Positions 6,024-7,817 of a DNA stretch of 7,817 nucleotides are shown piece after piece. The translations under genes were made by a program, and so were the position numbers. The stretch is from Bacillota bacterium (GTDB taxonomy: Bacteria; Bacillota; Clostridia; Clostridiales; Clostridiaceae). Under the pieces are notes generated by a model that had not been told where the DNA came from, ran no database searches, and saw nothing but the letters and a program-made list of their open reading frames with translations. Numbering within the stretch: the stretch's first letter is position 1; every line of letters starts with the position of its first letter. The DNA lies in contig JAEXLD010000124.1 in assembly GCA_023445445.1 (NCBI GenBank), forward strand, positions 1 to 7,817. The letters run 5' to 3'.

Positions 6024-6200
6024 AAAAGGTGCTGTGGCACAATGTAAAATGAATAATGAAAAATGTAAAATTAAAGAATAAACTCCCTTAGGAGTTTCTA
6101 AAATATATATTTTTTTAGTAATTCCTTTGGAATTACATCAATAATTCTACATTTTACATTCTATATTTTTAATTTAGGAGCTGTTGATACAGCTCCTTTT
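6024..6200. repeat. Nested inverted-repeat element (MITE- or REP-like)
   Basis: AAAAGGTGCTGT (6024-6035) pairs with ACAGCTCCTTTT (6189-6200) with one mismatch. Inside it AATGTAAAAT (6041-6050) pairs exactly with ATTTTACATT (6151-6160), and the left motif occurs again as a direct repeat at 6062-6071. In the centre are two hairpins, AAACTCC-CTTA-GGAGTTT (6080-6097) and GTAATTCC-TTT-GGAATTAC (6118-6136), flanking a 14-bp AT palindrome (6100-6113). It codes for nothing. It looks like the small palindromic intergenic repeats that occur in many copies in clostridial genomes; I cannot name a family and see no certain target duplication. Confidence 0.65.
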
Positions 6201-6201
6201 T
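6176..6201 (+). terminator. Intrinsic terminator after the aminopeptidase gene
   Basis: AGGAGCTGT (6176-6184) and ACAGCTCCT (6189-6197) form a perfect 9-bp stem with a TGAT loop and a TTTTT tail. It forms the right end of the inverted-repeat element, and its tail runs into the -35 box of the holin promoter. Confidence 0.9.
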
Positions 6202-6228
6202 CACATATATTAATTATGTGAATATAAT
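6200..6228 (+). promoter_or_regulatory. Holin gene promoter with a built-in dyad
   Basis: TTCACA (6200-6205) and TATAAT (6223-6228) are 17 bp apart, a near-consensus sigmaA promoter. TTCACATA (6200-6207) and TATGTGAA (6215-6222) form a perfect 8-bp inverted repeat that includes the -35 box and ends next to the -10 box. A protein bound there would block RNA polymerase, so this is a candidate operator; no regulator is identified. Transcription would start near 6235, leaving a leader of under 20 bases. Confidence 0.65.
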
Positions 6229-6252
6229 GTATGGAGGCTAGGAGGTGGTACT

Positions 6253-6486
6253 ATGAAAATCGATTTATCAAGATTTAAAAATTATGGTTTATGGGTTTCT
6301 ATTTTGGCATTAATACCAATGATTTTAAGTGCTTTTGGAGTAAAGATAGTGCCAGAGGAATATCAAGCTATTACTAACACTATACTATCTATATTAGTTG
6401 CATTAGGAATAATAAGTAATCCAACTACTGAATCTAAATGGTATATAGATGATAAGAATAATTCAAATAATATAGATAATAAATAA
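6253..6486 (+). CDS. Phage-type holin (phi LC3 family-like)
   Basis: A 77-residue membrane protein with two predicted membrane segments (about 12-30 and 38-54) joined by a short charged turn (KIVPEEYQ), and a polar Asn/Asp-rich tail. The N-terminal basic stretch, a GLW start of the first helix, a small-residue-rich second helix and the ALGIISNPTT motif after it resemble phi LC3-type holins, which make the inner-membrane lesion that lets phage endolysin reach the wall. No endolysin, tail or other phage gene lies in the window, so this is a stray prophage gene or a domesticated holin. The ATG at 6253 has a strong GGAGGTGG site (6241-6248), and the gene has its own promoter and probable terminator. 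Confidence 0.75.
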   Translation: MKIDLSRFKNYGLWVSILALIPMILSAFGVKIVPEEYQAITNTILSILVALGIISNPTTESKWYIDDKNNSNNIDNK

Positions 6487-6497
6487 AAGAAAATTAT

Positions 6498-6526
6498 GGG
6501 GTATTACTATTTTGTGGTAATATCCC
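6498..6526 (+). terminator. Probable terminator of the holin gene
   Basis: GGGGTATTAC (6498-6507) pairs with GTAATATCCC (6517-6526), a 10-bp stem with one G-T wobble and a nine-base loop. The tail is AT-rich (TATATTATTATTT) and not a pure T-run, so termination may be partial and allow read-through into the next gene. Confidence 0.5.
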
Positions 6527-6558
6527 TATATTATTATTTAAGAAAATATATTATTATT
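6527..6558. repeat. Direct repeat with 20-bp period upstream of the MerR-type gene
   Basis: TATATTATTATT occurs at 6527-6538 and again at 6547-6558, 20 bp or about two helical turns apart, 34 bases before the start codon at 6592. It may be a binding site for an autoregulating MerR-type protein or part of the promoter. Simple AT-rich sequence could also produce it. No clear -35/-10 pair was found in 6527-6591. Confidence 0.4.
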
Positions 6559-6591
6559 AAATAAAATATATAAATAAAAGTGAGAGTAATT

Positions 6592-7800
6592 ATGAGAATT
6601 GGAGAGTTTAGTAAAAAAAATAATATAAGTATTGAAACTGTAAGGCATTATATTGATTTAGAATTAATAACTCCATATAAAAAAGGAGGACAATATGATT
6701 TTGATGAAAAAAGCCAAAGAAGTTTAAATAAAGTTTTAGAGTTAAAATCTTATGGATTTACATTAAATGAGGTAAAGTCAATTTTGATTTATGAATCCCT
6801 TGGTAAATTTAGTCTAGAAGACAGTAATTTATTAAAAGATATTTTTAAACTAAAGGAAAAGGAAATAAATAATAAAATTCAAGATCTATCAATTATGGAA
6901 GAAAAATTAAAAAATAAAATAAAAGAATTAACATCAAAAGAAGAAAAGAATGTTATTAAAGTAGGTATTGATATTAACAGTTTAAAATATCTTTCATGTG
7001 TTTATTGTGGAGGGGGATTATTCTTAGAGGAAGGAAACATTAAGAATAATAAAATAATAGATGGCAAGTTAAAATGTAAATGTAACAGAGAATACAAAAT
7101 AGAGTCAGGAATATTAATTATTGAAAATAGAATAATTAATAATGATAATAGAAATGAAAATATTATGGAGGATTATTTAAGAGATACAGATATTAATCAT
7201 ATTTCAAGTATTAAAAAAGGATTAGATTGGGGACAATATAATTTAGAAAAAATAGATTTAAATAACAAAGTATTATTAGAAGTTGGAAGTGGATTAGGTT
7301 TTGCCTTAAGAAATTTATATAGTATGTTAACTAATAGCATTTATATAGCTATAGATAATGATATAACTAAACATTTTTATCTAAAATCTTTACTTGAGAA
7401 TAGTAATTTAAATAATAATGTTATATTAATTTGTACAGATTTTAAGAAGATACCTGTAAAAGAAGAAGTTATAGATGTATTTTTAGACTGCAGTGGTAGC
7501 AGTAACTATTGGTTTCAAAAGAATGATTTTTCTATAAAAGATATTTTAAAATACTTAAAGAAAGATGCATATGTACTATTATCATATATTATATTTAAGA
7601 AAATTAGTTTAAATAATTTTATAAAGACAGAAAATAGAAGGAATTTTAACATAAAACATATTAAAGAAGAAATAAAGAGCAATATGTTTTATAAAATAGA
7701 TGAAATATCTACAGATTATCTAAATAAGCCAAGTCTTTATGAAAATTATTTTAAAGAAGGGGAAGAAGTTTATGTATATATGTATTTTGGTAAAAGGTAG
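6592..7800 (+). CDS. MerR-type regulator fused to zinc ribbon and SAM methyltransferase
   Basis: A three-part protein of 402 residues. Residues 1-70 are a MerR winged helix-turn-helix (RIGEFSKKNNISIETVRHY, then the GF-L-EV-SIL pattern). Residues 82-118 form a Lys/Glu-rich coiled coil as in MerR dimers. Residues 132-178 are a Cys4 ribbon (Cys136, 139, 162, 164) with the Trm112-like pattern L-x-C-x2-C, L-x-C-x-C, Y-x-I-x-S-G-I. Residues 200-402 resemble a class I SAM-dependent methyltransferase: LLEVGSGLG (228-236, motif I), AIDND (253-257, acidic ribose-binding position) and DVFLDCSGSS (296-305, motif IV region). The methyl acceptor is unknown; the ribbon-plus-methyltransferase order recalls RlmA-type rRNA methyltransferases. 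A GTG at 6580 is in frame, but MRIGEF is the usual MerR beginning, so I choose 6592. Its ribosome site is weak (AAAGTGAGAG), suggesting low expression. The frame is intact and ends in its terminator. Confidence 0.85.
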   Translation: MRIGEFSKKNNISIETVRHYIDLELITPYKKGGQYDFDEKSQRSLNKVLELKSYGFTLNEVKSILIYESLGKFSLEDSNLLKDIFKLKEKEINNKIQDLSIMEEKLKNKIKELTSKEEKNVIKVGIDINSLKYLSCVYCGGGLFLEEGNIKNNKIIDGKLKCKCNREYKIESGILIIENRIINNDNRNENIMEDYLRDTDINHISSIKKGLDWGQYNLEKIDLNNKVLLEVGSGLGFALRNLYSMLTNSIYIAIDNDITKHFYLKSLLENSNLNNNVILICTDFKKIPVKEEVIDVFLDCSGSSNYWFQKNDFSIKDILKYLKKDAYVLLSYIIFKKISLNNFIKTENRRNFNIKHIKEEIKSNMFYKIDEISTDYLNKPSLYENYFKEGEEVYVYMYFGKR

Positions 7801-7817
7801 GGTTAACCCTACCTTTT
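7792..7817 (+). terminator. Terminator overlapping the stop codon of the MerR-type gene
   Basis: AAAAGGTAGGG (7792-7802) and CCCTACCTTTT (7807-7817) are exact reverse complements around TTAA, a 26-bp perfect palindrome. The TAG stop (7798-7800) is inside the left arm. The T-tail continues to the window edge. Being symmetrical, with A-run and T-run on either side, it could stop transcription from both directions. Confidence 0.88.

Noticed and set aside
6024..6200. CRISPR array
   Set aside because: The repeats are inverted and of mixed length, with no regular direct repeat-spacer pattern and no cas gene.
6200..6222. Rex or CRP/FNR operator
   Set aside because: Those sites read TTGTGA...TCACAA or TGTGA...TCACA; here the half-sites are in the opposite order (TTCACA then TGTGAA).
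6231..6278. Short plus-strand frame starting ATGGAGGCTAGG just before the holin
   Set aside because: It is only about 15 codons long, is out of frame with the holin, has no ribosome site and overlaps the holin's own ribosome site. It would begin at or near the transcription start.

Overview
The window is AT-rich with purine-rich coding strands, strong AAGGAGG-type ribosome sites and intrinsic terminators. It carries an HPr kinase, a Spo0E-like protein, a YtaF-type sporulation protein and a Firmicutes-type 6S RNA. Together these point to a chromosomal segment of a spore-forming, low-GC Firmicute, most likely Clostridium sensu stricto. The species cannot be fixed from the sequence alone.

Left part (1-1750): the 3' end of a large surface protein gene, with tandem Big_2 (bacterial Ig-like) domains and an LPATGG sortase signal, converges on ytaF (minus strand) across one shared bidirectional terminator. 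Left-centre (1750-2880): a divergent intergenic region with two palindromes leads into a two-gene cassette of small acidic proteins (a DUF1292 member and an unrecognised one). A separately promoted structured RNA follows, which I identify as 6S RNA.

Centre (2880-4615): an unexplained perfect inverted repeat, a minus-strand Spo0E-like gene, then divergently a DUF896 gene followed at once by hprK, the sensor enzyme of Firmicutes carbon catabolite control. Right-centre (4616-6250): an M18 metallo-aminopeptidase, probably transcribed with hprK, followed by a 177-bp nested inverted-repeat element ending in a terminator. Right (6200-7817): a promoter carrying a dyad drives a lone phage-type holin gene. 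Then comes a gene for an unusual one-chain protein with a MerR DNA-binding domain, a Trm112-like Cys4 zinc ribbon and a SAM-dependent methyltransferase domain. Its terminator stem includes its own stop codon.

Most of the window is ordinary clostridial housekeeping. The parts most worth a second look are the MerR-zinc ribbon-methyltransferase fusion with a 20-bp-period direct repeat upstream, the nested inverted-repeat element at 6024-6200, the dyad built into the holin promoter, and the nearly identical Big_2 repeats.
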